Shown: piece after piece, positions 16,894 through 25,530 of the stretch
Layout: each line of letters begins with the position of its first letter
How positions within the stretch are numbered: the stretch's first letter is position 1
Assembly (NCBI GenBank): GCA_963712565.1
Contig: CAVQIP010000024.1
Location: 124,001 to 188,000 of the forward strand
Length of the DNA stretch: 64,000 nt
Direction: 5' to 3'
Source: VAZQ01 sp963712565
Lineage (GTDB): Bacteria; Pseudomonadota; Alphaproteobacteria; Rhizobiales; Xanthobacteraceae
Made by a program: the position numbers and the translations under genes
The notes under the pieces: generated by a model
Told to the model about the DNA's origin: nothing
What the model saw: only the letters and a program-made list of their open reading frames with translations
Database searches by the model: none

Positions 16894-17997
16894 ATGCTCA
16901 TTGATGCCGCAGCCATTCCGGAACTGGAAGAGGTCATTCGGCGCTGCTCGCCCGAGTGGCGGGTCAAAACGCTCAAACGCATCACCGGGCTTTTCGTCGC
17001 CGGCGCGAGCCGGTTCAACGACGATCACATCCGTCTATTCGATCAGGTGTTCGCATGGCTGATTGCCGAGATCGAGGTGGAGGCGCGCACCGAGCTGTCG
17101 CACCGGCTGGCGCCTCTCGACCAGGCACCGGTCGAAGTGGTGCGGCGCCTCGCGCAAGATGACGCCATCGCGGTGGCGGGCCCGATCCTCCAGCGGTCCC
17201 GTCAACTGGCCGAGGTCGATCTGGTCGAGATTGCCCGGCTCAAAAGCCAAGCGCATCTGCTCGCCATTTCCAGGCGTGCCCGGATCGGGGAAGCCGTGAC
17301 CAACACGTTGATTCGCCGCGGCGAGCGCGAGGTCATGCGCAGCGTTGCCGAGAATCGCGGCGCGCGCCTGTCCGATGACAGCTTTTGCACGCTGCTCCAG
17401 CGGGCCAAAAGTGACGCCGTGCTGGCCGAGAAGGTTGCGTTGCGGCCGGACATTCCCCCGTCGCTGCTCCGCGACCTCCTGCTCGCGGTTACGGACCTGC
17501 TGCGGCAGCGCCTGTTGGCGTCGGCCAAGCCCGAGACCCAGTCCGAGGTCGGGCCCATGCAGGCGATAGGCTCGAGCGAGGTGGGCGCGACAATTGGGCC
17601 GCCCGATTACGCGGCGGCTCGGCGAGCGATCGAGGCGTTACGCCGGGAGGGCAAGCTCGACGAGGCGAACCTCGTCGACTTCGCCAAAACAGGGCGATAC
17701 GCCGAAACGATTGCCACGCTGTCGTCGCTGTGCGCGGTGCCGATCGAGGTGGTGGATCGGCTGATGGGTGCCGAGCGGCCCGATCCCATTCTCATTCTTT
17801 GCAAGTCGGTCGGTTGGGGCTGGCCGATTGTCCGAGCAGTCATCATGGCTCGGCCGGGCGGCCAGGGAATGTCGGGCCAAGCACTCGATGCTGCTTATGC
17901 CGATTTCGATCGGCTGTTGCCGGCAACCGCCCACCGCGTCACGCGGTTCTGGCAGGTGCGATCACCCGATCGACCACCGACCCTGGCGGACGAATGA
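16894..17997 (+). CDS. DUF2336 domain protein
   Basis: 367 residues from MLIDAAAIPEL; the frame opens at 16837 but the first part is Cys/Arg-rich and unlike the rest. The protein is almost entirely alpha-helical with HEAT-like repetition (VEVVRRLAQDDAIAVAGPIL, ARIGEAVTNTLIRRGEREVMRSVAENRGARLSD), the pattern of alphaproteobacterial DUF2336 proteins. It is divergent from rimP and convergent with trmB (10-bp gap). Molecular role unknown. Confidence 0.85.
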   Translation: MLIDAAAIPELEEVIRRCSPEWRVKTLKRITGLFVAGASRFNDDHIRLFDQVFAWLIAEIEVEARTELSHRLAPLDQAPVEVVRRLAQDDAIAVAGPILQRSRQLAEVDLVEIARLKSQAHLLAISRRARIGEAVTNTLIRRGEREVMRSVAENRGARLSDDSFCTLLQRAKSDAVLAEKVALRPDIPPSLLRDLLLAVTDLLRQRLLASAKPETQSEVGPMQAIGSSEVGATIGPPDYAAARRAIEALRREGKLDEANLVDFAKTGRYAETIATLSSLCAVPIEVVDRLMGAERPDPILILCKSVGWGWPIVRAVIMARPGGQGMSGQALDAAYADFDRLLPATAHRVTRFWQVRSPDRPPTLADE

Positions 17998-18007
17998 CCC
18001 AGGCTTT

Positions 18008-18751
18008 CTAGGGTTTGTGCAGCGGGTGTTCTTGCTCCCGAGGTCGTCGTTCGTCGCCTGTCCGCTGAAAGATCAGGTAGCACGGCACGCGGCCTTCGCG
18101 CTCGGCCTTGGCCTCGTAACGCGTCCCGGAAAAGCCCGGCCACGGCCGCCGCCAGTCGTCGGCGCGCTGCGCGCTCCATGCGAAGTCGGGCGACCGGATG
18201 AAGTGCTTGAGCGTCCAGGCCGCATAATCCGGGATGTCGGTGGCGAAACGGAACTCGCCCCCCAGCCGCAGGATGCGAGCGAGCGCGGCGACGCTGCGAT
18301 CCTGAACGAAGCGTCGCTTCCAATGCCGCCGTTTCGGCCACGGATCTGGATAGATGAGATCGATGCGTGCGAGCGAGGCCGGCGGCAGCCAGGCCACGAC
18401 CTCGGTGGCGTCGCCGTGATGGAGCCGAACGTTCGAGAGGTTTTCCGCGGCGATGGCCGCCAGGGCCTTGGCCATGCCGTTGACGAACGGCTCGATGCCG
18501 ATGAAGCCAACGCGCGGATGCGTCCGTGCTTCGCTCACGAGGTGTTCGCCACCGCCGAAGCCGATCTCAAGCCGCACTTCATCGACAGGATCGGGAAACA
18601 AGGCGAGAAGCTCGCGTGACGGCGTGGTGAGATCGAGCGCAAGACGCGGCAGCAGCGTCCCGAACAACGCGGCCTGCCGCGGCCGCAACCGATGGCCCTT
18701 GCGACGGCCGAAGACCGCGCGTGGTGGCCTAGGTTCCGCGTCGCTCGACAT
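18008..18751 (-). CDS. trmB: tRNA (guanine-N7-)-methyltransferase
   Basis: 247 residues from MSSDAEPRPP. TrmB methylates G46 in the tRNA variable loop using SAM. The SAM-binding motif EIGFGGGEHL and the characteristic LIYPDPWPKRRHWKRRFVQ segment are intact, as is the C-terminal GTRYEAKAEREG motif. The start at 18751 matches the usual N-terminus; the frame continues to 18850. It follows metK on the same strand, the gene that makes its SAM cofactor. Confidence 0.95.
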   Translation of the reverse strand: MSSDAEPRPPRAVFGRRKGHRLRPRQAALFGTLLPRLALDLTTPSRELLALFPDPVDEVRLEIGFGGGEHLVSEARTHPRVGFIGIEPFVNGMAKALAAIAAENLSNVRLHHGDATEVVAWLPPASLARIDLIYPDPWPKRRHWKRRFVQDRSVAALARILRLGGEFRFATDIPDYAAWTLKHFIRSPDFAWSAQRADDWRRPWPGFSGTRYEAKAEREGRVPCYLIFQRTGDERRPREQEHPLHKP

Positions 18752-18868
18752 CACCAGGGTCGGGCCTCGCCATCGTGCTCCGCCACGGGTCGGACCGAGC
18801 ATACGGTGAACGCCGATGCACCAGGCCGCACCGTCGTGCCGACGGATCATTCGTCCCGGCAGGCCTTA

Positions 18869-18886
18869 ATCCTGCAAATGCAGGAT
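18869..18886. repeat. short perfect hairpin between metK and trmB
   Basis: ATCCTGC-AAAT-GCAGGAT, a perfect 7-bp stem with a 4-nt loop, lies in the 170-bp gap downstream of metK. No T-tract. It resembles the cores of dispersed palindromes seen elsewhere in the window and may mark the metK 3' end. Confidence 0.4.
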
Positions 18887-18921
18887 GACATTACGAATGG
18901 ACGTCGCGGCGGCAACGCGCG

Positions 18922-20196
18922 TCAGCGCATGGCTCGCTTGAGCGTATCGGCGAGGTCGGTTCGCTCCCAGGAGAATCCGCCATCCTTTTCCGGGGCGCGA
19001 CCGAAATGCCCGTAGGCGGCGGTGCGCCGATAGATCGGCCGGTTCAATTTGAGCGAGCGGCGGATATTGGTCGGCGTCAGGCGGAATATTTCGGGCAATG
19101 CCTTCTCAAGCTTTTTCTCATCGACCTTGCCGGTGCCATGGGTGTCGACCAGCAGCGACATCGGATCGGCGACGCCGATCGCATAGGCGATCTGGATCGT
19201 GCAGCGCTCGGCGATGCCGGCGGCGACGACGTTCTTGGCGAGATAACGCGCGGCATAGGCCGCAGAGCGATCGACTTTGGTCGGGTCCTTCCCGGAGAAA
19301 GCACCGCCGCCATGCGGCGCGTAGCCGCCATAGGTGTCGACGATGATCTTGCGGCCCGTGAGCCCGCAATCGCCATCGGGGCCTCCGACGACGAAATTGC
19401 CGGTCGGATTGACCAGAAAGTCGGAGGATCGTTTCGGCATCCAGCCCTCCGGCAGCGCCGAGGCCACGGCATCGCTGATCAGGTCCTTCACCATCGCCGG
19501 TGAATACTTCTTGCCGTTGCGGTTTTCGGCGTTGTGCTGGGTAGACACCACGACCTTGGTGCACCCGATCGGCTTGCCGCCGACATATTGTACCGTCACT
19601 TGGCTCTTCGCATCCGGCTGCAGGTCGAACAGCTGTTTGGAGCGGCGTTTCTCCGCCAGCACCTTCAAAATCTTGTGCGCGAAGTAGATCGGGGCGGGCA
19701 TGAACGAGCCGCGCTCGTAGACCTCGCTCTCGGTGCAGGCGAAGCCGAACATCATGCCCTGGTCGCCGGCGCCCTCCTGCTCCTCGCCCTTCTTCTTCTT
19801 GGCATCGACACCCATGGCGATGTCCGGCGATTGGCCATGGAGCAGGACCTCGATATCGGCGCCGTGATAGGAAAAGCCATCCTGCTCGTAGCCGATGTCG
19901 CGCACGACGTCGCGCGCGATCCGCGCGATCATCTCGCGATTGACCACCGCGTGGCTGCCATACTTGGTGAACAGCGGGGCCTGACCACGGCCCTCACCGG
20001 CGATGACGATCTTGTTCGTGGTGCACAGCGTCTCGCATCCCAGCCGGGTATTCACCAGGCTGTCGTCGGCGATACCGAGCTTGATATCGTTCTCGATGAA
20101 GGCATCGAGGATCGCATCCGAGATCTGGTCGCAAACCTTGTCGGGATGACCCTCGGAGACGGACTCGCTGGTGAACAGGTAGTTGCTATGTGACAC
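18922..20196 (-). CDS. metK: S-adenosylmethionine synthase
   Basis: 424 residues if the GTG at 20196 is the start (VSHSNYLFTSESVSEGHPDK). A GGGGGAG ribosome binding site lies 8 nt before that GTG and no ATG is available between it and the conserved N-terminus. MetK makes SAM from Met and ATP. Conserved motifs GHPDKVCDQISDA, GDQGMMFGFACTE and GGGAFSGKDPTKVDRSAAYAARY are intact. The order praR-like gene, metK, trmB is conserved in rhizobia. I see no SAM riboswitch fold in the upstream 180 bp. Confidence 0.95.
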   Translation of the reverse strand: MSHSNYLFTSESVSEGHPDKVCDQISDAILDAFIENDIKLGIADDSLVNTRLGCETLCTTNKIVIAGEGRGQAPLFTKYGSHAVVNREMIARIARDVVRDIGYEQDGFSYHGADIEVLLHGQSPDIAMGVDAKKKKGEEQEGAGDQGMMFGFACTESEVYERGSFMPAPIYFAHKILKVLAEKRRSKQLFDLQPDAKSQVTVQYVGGKPIGCTKVVVSTQHNAENRNGKKYSPAMVKDLISDAVASALPEGWMPKRSSDFLVNPTGNFVVGGPDGDCGLTGRKIIVDTYGGYAPHGGGAFSGKDPTKVDRSAAYAARYLAKNVVAAGIAERCTIQIAYAIGVADPMSLLVDTHGTGKVDEKKLEKALPEIFRLTPTNIRRSLKLNRPIYRRTAAYGHFGRAPEKDGGFSWERTDLADTLKRAMR

Positions 20197-20379
20197 CGAA
20201 GACACTCCCCCTCGCAGGATCGATTGCAACCGCCGTGAGCGTGGGGCGTTTCTTGCAGCGTCCCCGTACGGGGTCAAGATGTGGGCAAGGTGGGACGATG
20301 GAATACCGAACCCCGGCAGACGGCCATCGCACGACCGCGCAACAACGCGTAGCCCGTCCGTGTCGTGGGTCGTCGAGGC

Positions 20380-20793
20380 TTAATCGTCATCATCGCCGGC
20401 GATCTCCTCGACGAGATCGACGATGCGTCGCCTGAGCTTGGGCTCCGTGATCCGCATAAACGCCTTGGTCAGCGAGAGCCCCTCGGAGGTGGCGAGAAAG
20501 TCCGAGACATAGGCAGGCGAAGGCGCTTCCTTCATCCCGTCCGTCGACCCGTGCAAGTTGGGCGCGCCTTCGAAGAAGAACGCTACCGGAACCTGCAGAA
20601 TGTGAGAGATTTGCTGCAGCCGGCTCGCCCCGATGCGGTTCGTGCCCTTCTCGTATTTTTGCACCTGCTGGAAGGTGAGGCCGAGCGCATCGCCCAGTTT
20701 TTCCTGGCTCATGGAGAGCATCATGCGGCGCATGCGCACCCGGCTGCCGACGTGTTTGTCGATGGGATTCGGGGCCTTTTTGGCGGCAGCCAT
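20380..20793 (-). CDS. praR: XRE-family transcriptional regulator, PraR/PhrR-like
   Basis: 137 residues. The XRE helix-turn-helix covers residues 15-70 (VGSRVRMRRMMLSMSQEKLGDALGLTFQQVQKYEKGTNRIGASRLQQIS, quoted by its ends: MSQEKLG and YEKGTNRIG). The sequence is close to PraR of Azorhizobium/Rhizobium and PhrR of Sinorhizobium, regulators linked to attachment, symbiosis and acid response. An acidic tail (EEIAGDDDD) ends it. It sits between lnt and metK as in rhizobia. The upstream region has a paired repeat that may be its operator. Confidence 0.8.
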   Translation of the reverse strand: MAAAKKAPNPIDKHVGSRVRMRRMMLSMSQEKLGDALGLTFQQVQKYEKGTNRIGASRLQQISHILQVPVAFFFEGAPNLHGSTDGMKEAPSPAYVSDFLATSEGLSLTKAFMRITEPKLRRRIVDLVEEIAGDDDD

Positions 20794-20898
20794 AACGATC
20801 TCCTATGCAGCCGTTGTCTTTCGTAATGTCCCTGGTGCGGGGCCGGAACGCAATCGCATTCCGTGCAGAAATCGAGCACCGCAAAAATATGTTGAAAT

Positions 20899-20960
20899 GC
20901 AATTACAACTGTTAGTTTACACGAGATGACTGATCAGAAAAGGCAATTCGCTGTTAGTTT
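20899..20960. promoter_or_regulatory. paired repeat, candidate operator upstream of the praR-like gene
   Basis: The 10-mer CTGTTAGTTT occurs at 20909-20918 and 20951-20960, 42 bp apart, each preceded by GCAATT (20899 and 20943). The first copy forms an inverted repeat AACT-gtt-AGTT. The stretch is AT-rich compared with its surroundings, in the 265-bp gap between lnt and the praR-like gene. Two sites about four helical turns apart suggest cooperative repressor binding; autoregulation is inference. Confidence 0.5.
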
Positions 20961-21058
20961 CAATTGCAACGTGTGGTGATAAAGTTGTGGCGCCGTCGGG
21001 GCTATACAACCTGCCATTGAAAAGATGCGCTATGTGCGGAACGCTGAGCTGTTCTGCA

Positions 21059-22729
21059 TTAGCGCGGGGGCCGGCGCCGGCGCGCACGTACCACCCACAA
21101 GAAGGCGATGGCGAGCGCCAAGCCGGCGGGGCCGTCACCCGTGCGGGCGTAGGGCGTGGGCGCGACCGGGCGTGGCAGCGACGCATCGAGCACACCCTCG
21201 GTCCCCAATGGAAGCGACTGGATGATGCGCCCGAGCGGATCGACCACTGCTGAAATTCCGCTGTTTGCCGCCCGCACCAGCGGGAGGCCCTCTTCGATCG
21301 CTCGTATCCGCGCCTGTTGAAAGTGCTGATACGGACCTGCGCTGGCGCCGAACCATCCGTCATTGGTCAGGTTGAGGAGCCAACCCGGCCGCTCGGTGCT
21401 GCCGGCAACGAATGGCCAGCCGAAAGGGCGGCCGACATGGTCGTAGAGCCAGCCCGTCCAGTCGCTGCGCGGCACGGTGTCGCCAGGAAAAATGATTTCG
21501 TAGCAGACGAGCGGCAGAAAATTTGGTGCCCCCGGCACCACCTGGTTGCGGCGGCGGTCGCCGGGGATGAAGCCGCCGCGCACCTTGGTGAGCTGCACCA
21601 GACCGAGCCGCTCGAGCAGATTCTGAAACGGCAAGTATTCGCCGAACGGCACCAGATGAACCTTGTCGTAGACCGACAGGATCGAGCCGTCGTCGCCGAT
21701 CACGTAGATCGAATTGTAGGCGCGCGTGACGACGGTATTGGGCGCGGTCTCGGGCGCACGCACCGCGCCGGTGATCAATACCGTGCCCGGTGGAAGCAGG
21801 TCGGCAATCTGCGCGAGCGCATCCGCTTCGCGCGTGAGGAAGAACGGAAATGCGGATTCCGGCCAGATCAGATGGGTTACGTCGCGCAGGCCGCTCGACT
21901 GCGGCCCGTTGGGGCGGTTCGATAGCGCGAGATAACGGCTCATCACCTGCTGCTTCTGCGAATAGTTGAACTTCTCGTCCTGCTGCAGGTTGGGCTGCAT
22001 GATGCGGAGACGCACGCCCTCGACATAGCTGGTGGGCGTGTTCGCGAGCCGTATCGCCCCGTAAATTGCCAGCGCGACGATCGCAACGACGCTCAGCGCC
22101 GGAGCCAGCCATGGCCGGGCCGTGTCGGCGCGGTCGTCGGCGAGCACGGCGGGCGACGCGTAGACCGCGACGGCGAGAAAGGTGAGGCCCCAGATGCCCA
22201 TGAGCGCCGCGCCCTGCGCGAGCCAGAGCGGCGAGATCAGCGCATAGCCATAGGCGTTCCAGGGAAAGCCGCTGAACAGGTGGCCGCGCAGCCACTCCGC
22301 GAGCGTGAGCGCCGCCGCGAGCGCCAGCACTCGGGTTGCCCCGCGCGTCCAGATCAGGCGCGCCAGCGCGAGGCCCAATGCCGTGTAGAGCGCCATCGCC
22401 GCTGGCAGCGCAACGACCGCGATTGGCAGCAACCAGCCGAAGGTCTTGGCGTCGACCAGAAACGCATGGCCGACCCAATACAGGCCGGCGAGGAAATAAC
22501 CGAAGCCGAACCACCATCCCGCAGAGGCGGCCGCGAGCACTCCGCCGAGGCGGCCGCCCGCCGCGCCGTCGACGAGCCAGACCAGGATCGGAAAGGTGAT
22601 GAAGGGGACCGGCCAGATGTCAGTCGGCGGCAGCGCCAGCACCGACGACGCGCCGGCAAGGAATGCGAGCAAGATACGCCACCAGCCGCCGGCCAGCACG
22701 ATCGTATGGGCGAGGCGGACAAACGTCAC
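21059..22729 (-). CDS. lnt: apolipoprotein N-acyltransferase
   Basis: 556 residues, integral inner-membrane enzyme that adds the third acyl chain to lipoproteins. Six or more hydrophobic segments in the first 230 residues are followed by the nitrilase-like periplasmic domain. The catalytic triad is visible as Glu291 (IWPESAFPF), Lys356 (YDKVHLVPFGEYLPF) and Cys409 (PLVCYEIIFP), and the NDGWFG motif is present. Its ATG overlaps the corC stop by 4 bp, so it is coupled to the upstream genes. Confidence 0.96.
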   Translation of the reverse strand: MTFVRLAHTIVLAGGWWRILLAFLAGASSVLALPPTDIWPVPFITFPILVWLVDGAAGGRLGGVLAAASAGWWFGFGYFLAGLYWVGHAFLVDAKTFGWLLPIAVVALPAAMALYTALGLALARLIWTRGATRVLALAAALTLAEWLRGHLFSGFPWNAYGYALISPLWLAQGAALMGIWGLTFLAVAVYASPAVLADDRADTARPWLAPALSVVAIVALAIYGAIRLANTPTSYVEGVRLRIMQPNLQQDEKFNYSQKQQVMSRYLALSNRPNGPQSSGLRDVTHLIWPESAFPFFLTREADALAQIADLLPPGTVLITGAVRAPETAPNTVVTRAYNSIYVIGDDGSILSVYDKVHLVPFGEYLPFQNLLERLGLVQLTKVRGGFIPGDRRRNQVVPGAPNFLPLVCYEIIFPGDTVPRSDWTGWLYDHVGRPFGWPFVAGSTERPGWLLNLTNDGWFGASAGPYQHFQQARIRAIEEGLPLVRAANSGISAVVDPLGRIIQSLPLGTEGVLDASLPRPVAPTPYARTGDGPAGLALAIAFLWVVRARRRRPPR

Positions 22730-23883
22730 GGCCGGCGAGCGGATTTGGACGGCGCCGGATCGGGGGCAGGCTGAAGCGGTTCGTCGCTGCTCGCAGGCTG
22801 GGAGGCCGCCGGCGCGCTCGGGGGCGTGGCGGCCGGTGCGGCAGTCGGCCGCCGGGCCTCGCGCCTGTTGCCGTTCGGTCGGTCGAGGCCGCGGTAGATC
22901 CGCAACTTCTTCACGCGGCGCGGGTCGGCGTCGAGGATCTCGAGTTCGAACGGGCCGGGGCCGGGCACCAGTTCGCCGCGCACCGGCACGCGCCCGATCC
23001 GGGTCGCAACATATCCGGCGAGCGTATCCACTTCCTTGGCCACCTCGCCGACGTCAAATTCGGCGCCAACGATCGCGGCGACGTCCTCCAGGCTGGCGCG
23101 CGCATCGGCCAGGAACGAGCCGTCGGACTGGCTGATCACGCCGGGCGGGGTATCCTCGTCGTGCTCGTCGGCGATCTCGCCCACGATCTGCTCCACGATG
23201 TCCTCCATCGACACCACGCCATCGGCGCCGCCGTATTCATCGACGACGAGGGCGAGATGGATGCGAGTCGTCTGCATCTTGGCGAGCAGGTCGAGCACCG
23301 GCATGGACGGCGGCGCGTAAAGAAGTTCGCGGATGATTTTTGCCGCCGACATCGGCATCGACAGATCGACGGCTTTGAGGTCGAGGCCGGCGGGAAACGG
23401 CTTCTTGCGTCGGGTATTGGCCTGGGCGCTCGCGGCGGCGCGCACCGTCATGAACGCGACAAGATCGCGGATATGAACCATGCCGAAAGCATCGTCGAGG
23501 GTGTCATCATAGACCACGAGCCGCGAATGGCCTGCGCTCTCGAACACCTTCATGAGATCACCGAGCGCGATGTCGCGCTGCACGGCGACGATGTCGGCGC
23601 GCGGCACCATGACATCGACGATGCGCCGCTCACGCAATCCGAGGATGTTCTTGAGCATGGTGCGTTCGGCCGGCGAGAAGCCGGTTTCGCCGGCGCTGTC
23701 TTCGAGCACGTCCTTGAGGTCCGCGCGGATGGTGGTCGATTTCCATCCGAACACGGCCCGCAGAACCCAGCTGAACCAACCGTCGCCGGTCTCGCGCGCG
23801 ACCGAGCGCGGCTGTGGCACCAAGGCCGGCAGATTGCGCGGGGTGGACGACTCGCTCGAACTATGGGGGGTGGACTCGGACAT
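22726..23883 (-). CDS. CorC/HlyC family CBS-domain protein
   Basis: 385 residues from MSESTPHSS. Two CBS domains (about residues 90-220, with VMVPRADIVAVQRD and LALVVDEYGGADGVVSMEDIVEQIVGEI) are followed by a CorC_HlyC transporter-associated domain and a Pro/Ala-rich disordered C-terminus of about 60 residues. No DUF21 membrane domain is present, so it is the soluble CorC type, often linked to magnesium/cobalt efflux. It lies between ybeY and lnt, the standard phoH-ybeY-corC-lnt order. Confidence 0.92.
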   Translation of the reverse strand: MSESTPHSSSESSTPRNLPALVPQPRSVARETGDGWFSWVLRAVFGWKSTTIRADLKDVLEDSAGETGFSPAERTMLKNILGLRERRIVDVMVPRADIVAVQRDIALGDLMKVFESAGHSRLVVYDDTLDDAFGMVHIRDLVAFMTVRAAASAQANTRRKKPFPAGLDLKAVDLSMPMSAAKIIRELLYAPPSMPVLDLLAKMQTTRIHLALVVDEYGGADGVVSMEDIVEQIVGEIADEHDEDTPPGVISQSDGSFLADARASLEDVAAIVGAEFDVGEVAKEVDTLAGYVATRIGRVPVRGELVPGPGPFELEILDADPRRVKKLRIYRGLDRPNGNRREARRPTAAPAATPPSAPAASQPASSDEPLQPAPDPAPSKSARRP

Positions 23884-23888
23884 CGGAA

Positions 23889-24479
23889 TCAATCGGCGCC
23901 GCGCGTAATGTAGGGGTCGGGCACATCGAGCCGGGCGAGGATGGCGGCTTCGAGCCTTTCCATTGCGACCGCCTCGTCGTCGGTCTGGTGGTCGTGGCCG
24001 GCGAGATGAAGAAACCCGTGCACCACAAGGTGCGCGAGATGATGTGCAAAGGGTTTGCGCTCGGCGCGCGCTTCGCGTTGCGTGGTCTCGTAGGCGATCA
24101 CGATATCACCGAGCAGCCGGCTTGTTCCACGACCGGGGTGCGGTTCCTTGGCCGGAAAGGACAGCACATTGGTCACGGCGTCTTTCGCCCGCCACGCGCG
24201 GTTGAGGGCCCGGATCGCTGCGTCATCGGTTAGCACGATAGCGAGCTCGCCCCGTGGGCTGGGCGCCGCCGACGCCGCCGCGGCGATCGCCCGCCGCAGC
24301 ATCGCCCTGACGCCGCGCCGTGTCCTCCAGAGCGGGGATACGACCACGATGTCGACGGTCGGCGTCTGCCTTCGCGAACGCGCGGGCGGGCGGGTGTCCG
24401 GTCGGCCCGGCGCCAACGTCGTCTTCCTTCCTCGCTCGCGCCGGCTGCTGGGGGAGATGGAGCGAGTCAGAAGACTCAT
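23889..24479 (-). CDS. ybeY: endoribonuclease YbeY
   Basis: 196 residues. YbeY is a metal-dependent single-strand RNase used in 16S rRNA 3'-end maturation and ribosome quality control. The metal site H-x3-H-x5-H is at His154, His158 and His164 (VVHGFLHLAGHDHQ). The ATG at 24479 overlaps the phoH stop by 4 bp, supporting this start, although it gives an Arg/Pro-rich extension of about 40 residues before the conserved VDIVVVSP. corC begins 6 bp after it. Confidence 0.93.
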   Translation of the reverse strand: MSLLTRSISPSSRRERGRKTTLAPGRPDTRPPARSRRQTPTVDIVVVSPLWRTRRGVRAMLRRAIAAAASAAPSPRGELAIVLTDDAAIRALNRAWRAKDAVTNVLSFPAKEPHPGRGTSRLLGDIVIAYETTQREARAERKPFAHHLAHLVVHGFLHLAGHDHQTDDEAVAMERLEAAILARLDVPDPYITRGAD

Positions 24480-25525
24480 TCCTGCGGCCCACGCACCCGC
24501 GTGACCTTGCTCGCCGCCTTGTCGTAGGCGTCAACGATGCGCGCCACTAGCTCGTGCCGGATGACGTCCTCGGCGGTATAGACGACGTGACCGATCCCCT
24601 CGACGTTCCTCAGGAGTCGCGTTGCTTCGGCGAGGCCGGAGGTTTGTCCGGGCGGAAGATCGACCTGGCTCGGATCGCCGGTGACGATCATACGGCTGTT
24701 CTCGCCGAGACGCGTCAGGAACATCTTCATCTGCACCGAGGTCGTATTCTGCGCCTCGTCCAGGATGGCGACAGCGTTTGAGAGCGTGCGTCCGCGCATG
24801 AAGGCGAGCGGGGCAATCTCGATCTCGCCGGTCTGCAACGCACGCTCGACGATGCGCGCATCCATCAGATCGTAAAGCGCATCGTAGATCGGGCGCAGAT
24901 ACGGATCGACCTTCTCGCGCATGTCGCCGGGAAGAAACCCGAGCCGCTCGCCCGCCTCGACCGCCGGGCGCGAGAGAATGATGCGGTCGACTTCCTTGCG
25001 CTCGAACAGCTGCACCGCATGGGCGACCGCGAGCCAGGTCTTGCCGGTGCCCGCTGGCCCGGTGCCGAACACCAGCGCGTGACGACGGAGCGCGCGGATA
25101 TAGGCGTCCTGCGCCGCTGTGCGGGCGCGCACGGGCCGCTTGCGCAAGTTGATCTCCTCGAAGCTCGGGCGCGCAGTGGCCGCGTCATAGTCAAACAGCG
25201 AGCCTTGCGCGATGGCCAGGCGAATCGCGCCTTCTACGTCGCCGGCAACAAGCTCGTCGCCGCGCTTGAGCCGCTCATAGAGCCCTTCCAGCACGCGCCG
25301 TGCCCGCTCTACGCCGTCGCGTGAGCCCGCGACGGTAACATGATTGCCGCGCTGCTCGGCGACCACGCCGAGCCTGCGCTCGATCAGCGCCAGGTTTTGC
25401 CCGTACTGGCCGAACAGCAGCGACGCGAGCCGGTTGTCTTCGAAAGCCAGGACGATCTGGGTCGCGGCATTGTCGCCGGCGGGTGAGGACACGAACGATC
25501 CGTTGTCCGAGCGGGATGAGCGCAA
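24476..25525 (-). CDS. PhoH-family ATPase (YbeZ type)
   Basis: 349 residues. The C-terminal PhoH domain has Walker A GPAGTGKT (residues 156-163) and Walker B VAILDEAQN; the N-terminal part resembles a KH-like domain (RRLGVVAEQRGNHVTVAG). The protein works with YbeY in RNA metabolism in other bacteria. It starts 6 bp after the miaB stop and overlaps ybeY by 4 bp, so all four genes are probably co-translated. Confidence 0.95.
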   Translation of the reverse strand: MRSSRSDNGSFVSSPAGDNAATQIVLAFEDNRLASLLFGQYGQNLALIERRLGVVAEQRGNHVTVAGSRDGVERARRVLEGLYERLKRGDELVAGDVEGAIRLAIAQGSLFDYDAATARPSFEEINLRKRPVRARTAAQDAYIRALRRHALVFGTGPAGTGKTWLAVAHAVQLFERKEVDRIILSRPAVEAGERLGFLPGDMREKVDPYLRPIYDALYDLMDARIVERALQTGEIEIAPLAFMRGRTLSNAVAILDEAQNTTSVQMKMFLTRLGENSRMIVTGDPSQVDLPPGQTSGLAEATRLLRNVEGIGHVVYTAEDVIRHELVARIVDAYDKAASKVTRVRGPQE

Positions 25526-25530
25526 CGGTT

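Noticed and set aside
20197..20379. SAM riboswitch upstream of metK
   Set aside because: I looked for SAM-II and SAM/SAH-like pseudoknot features and saw no matching conserved core.
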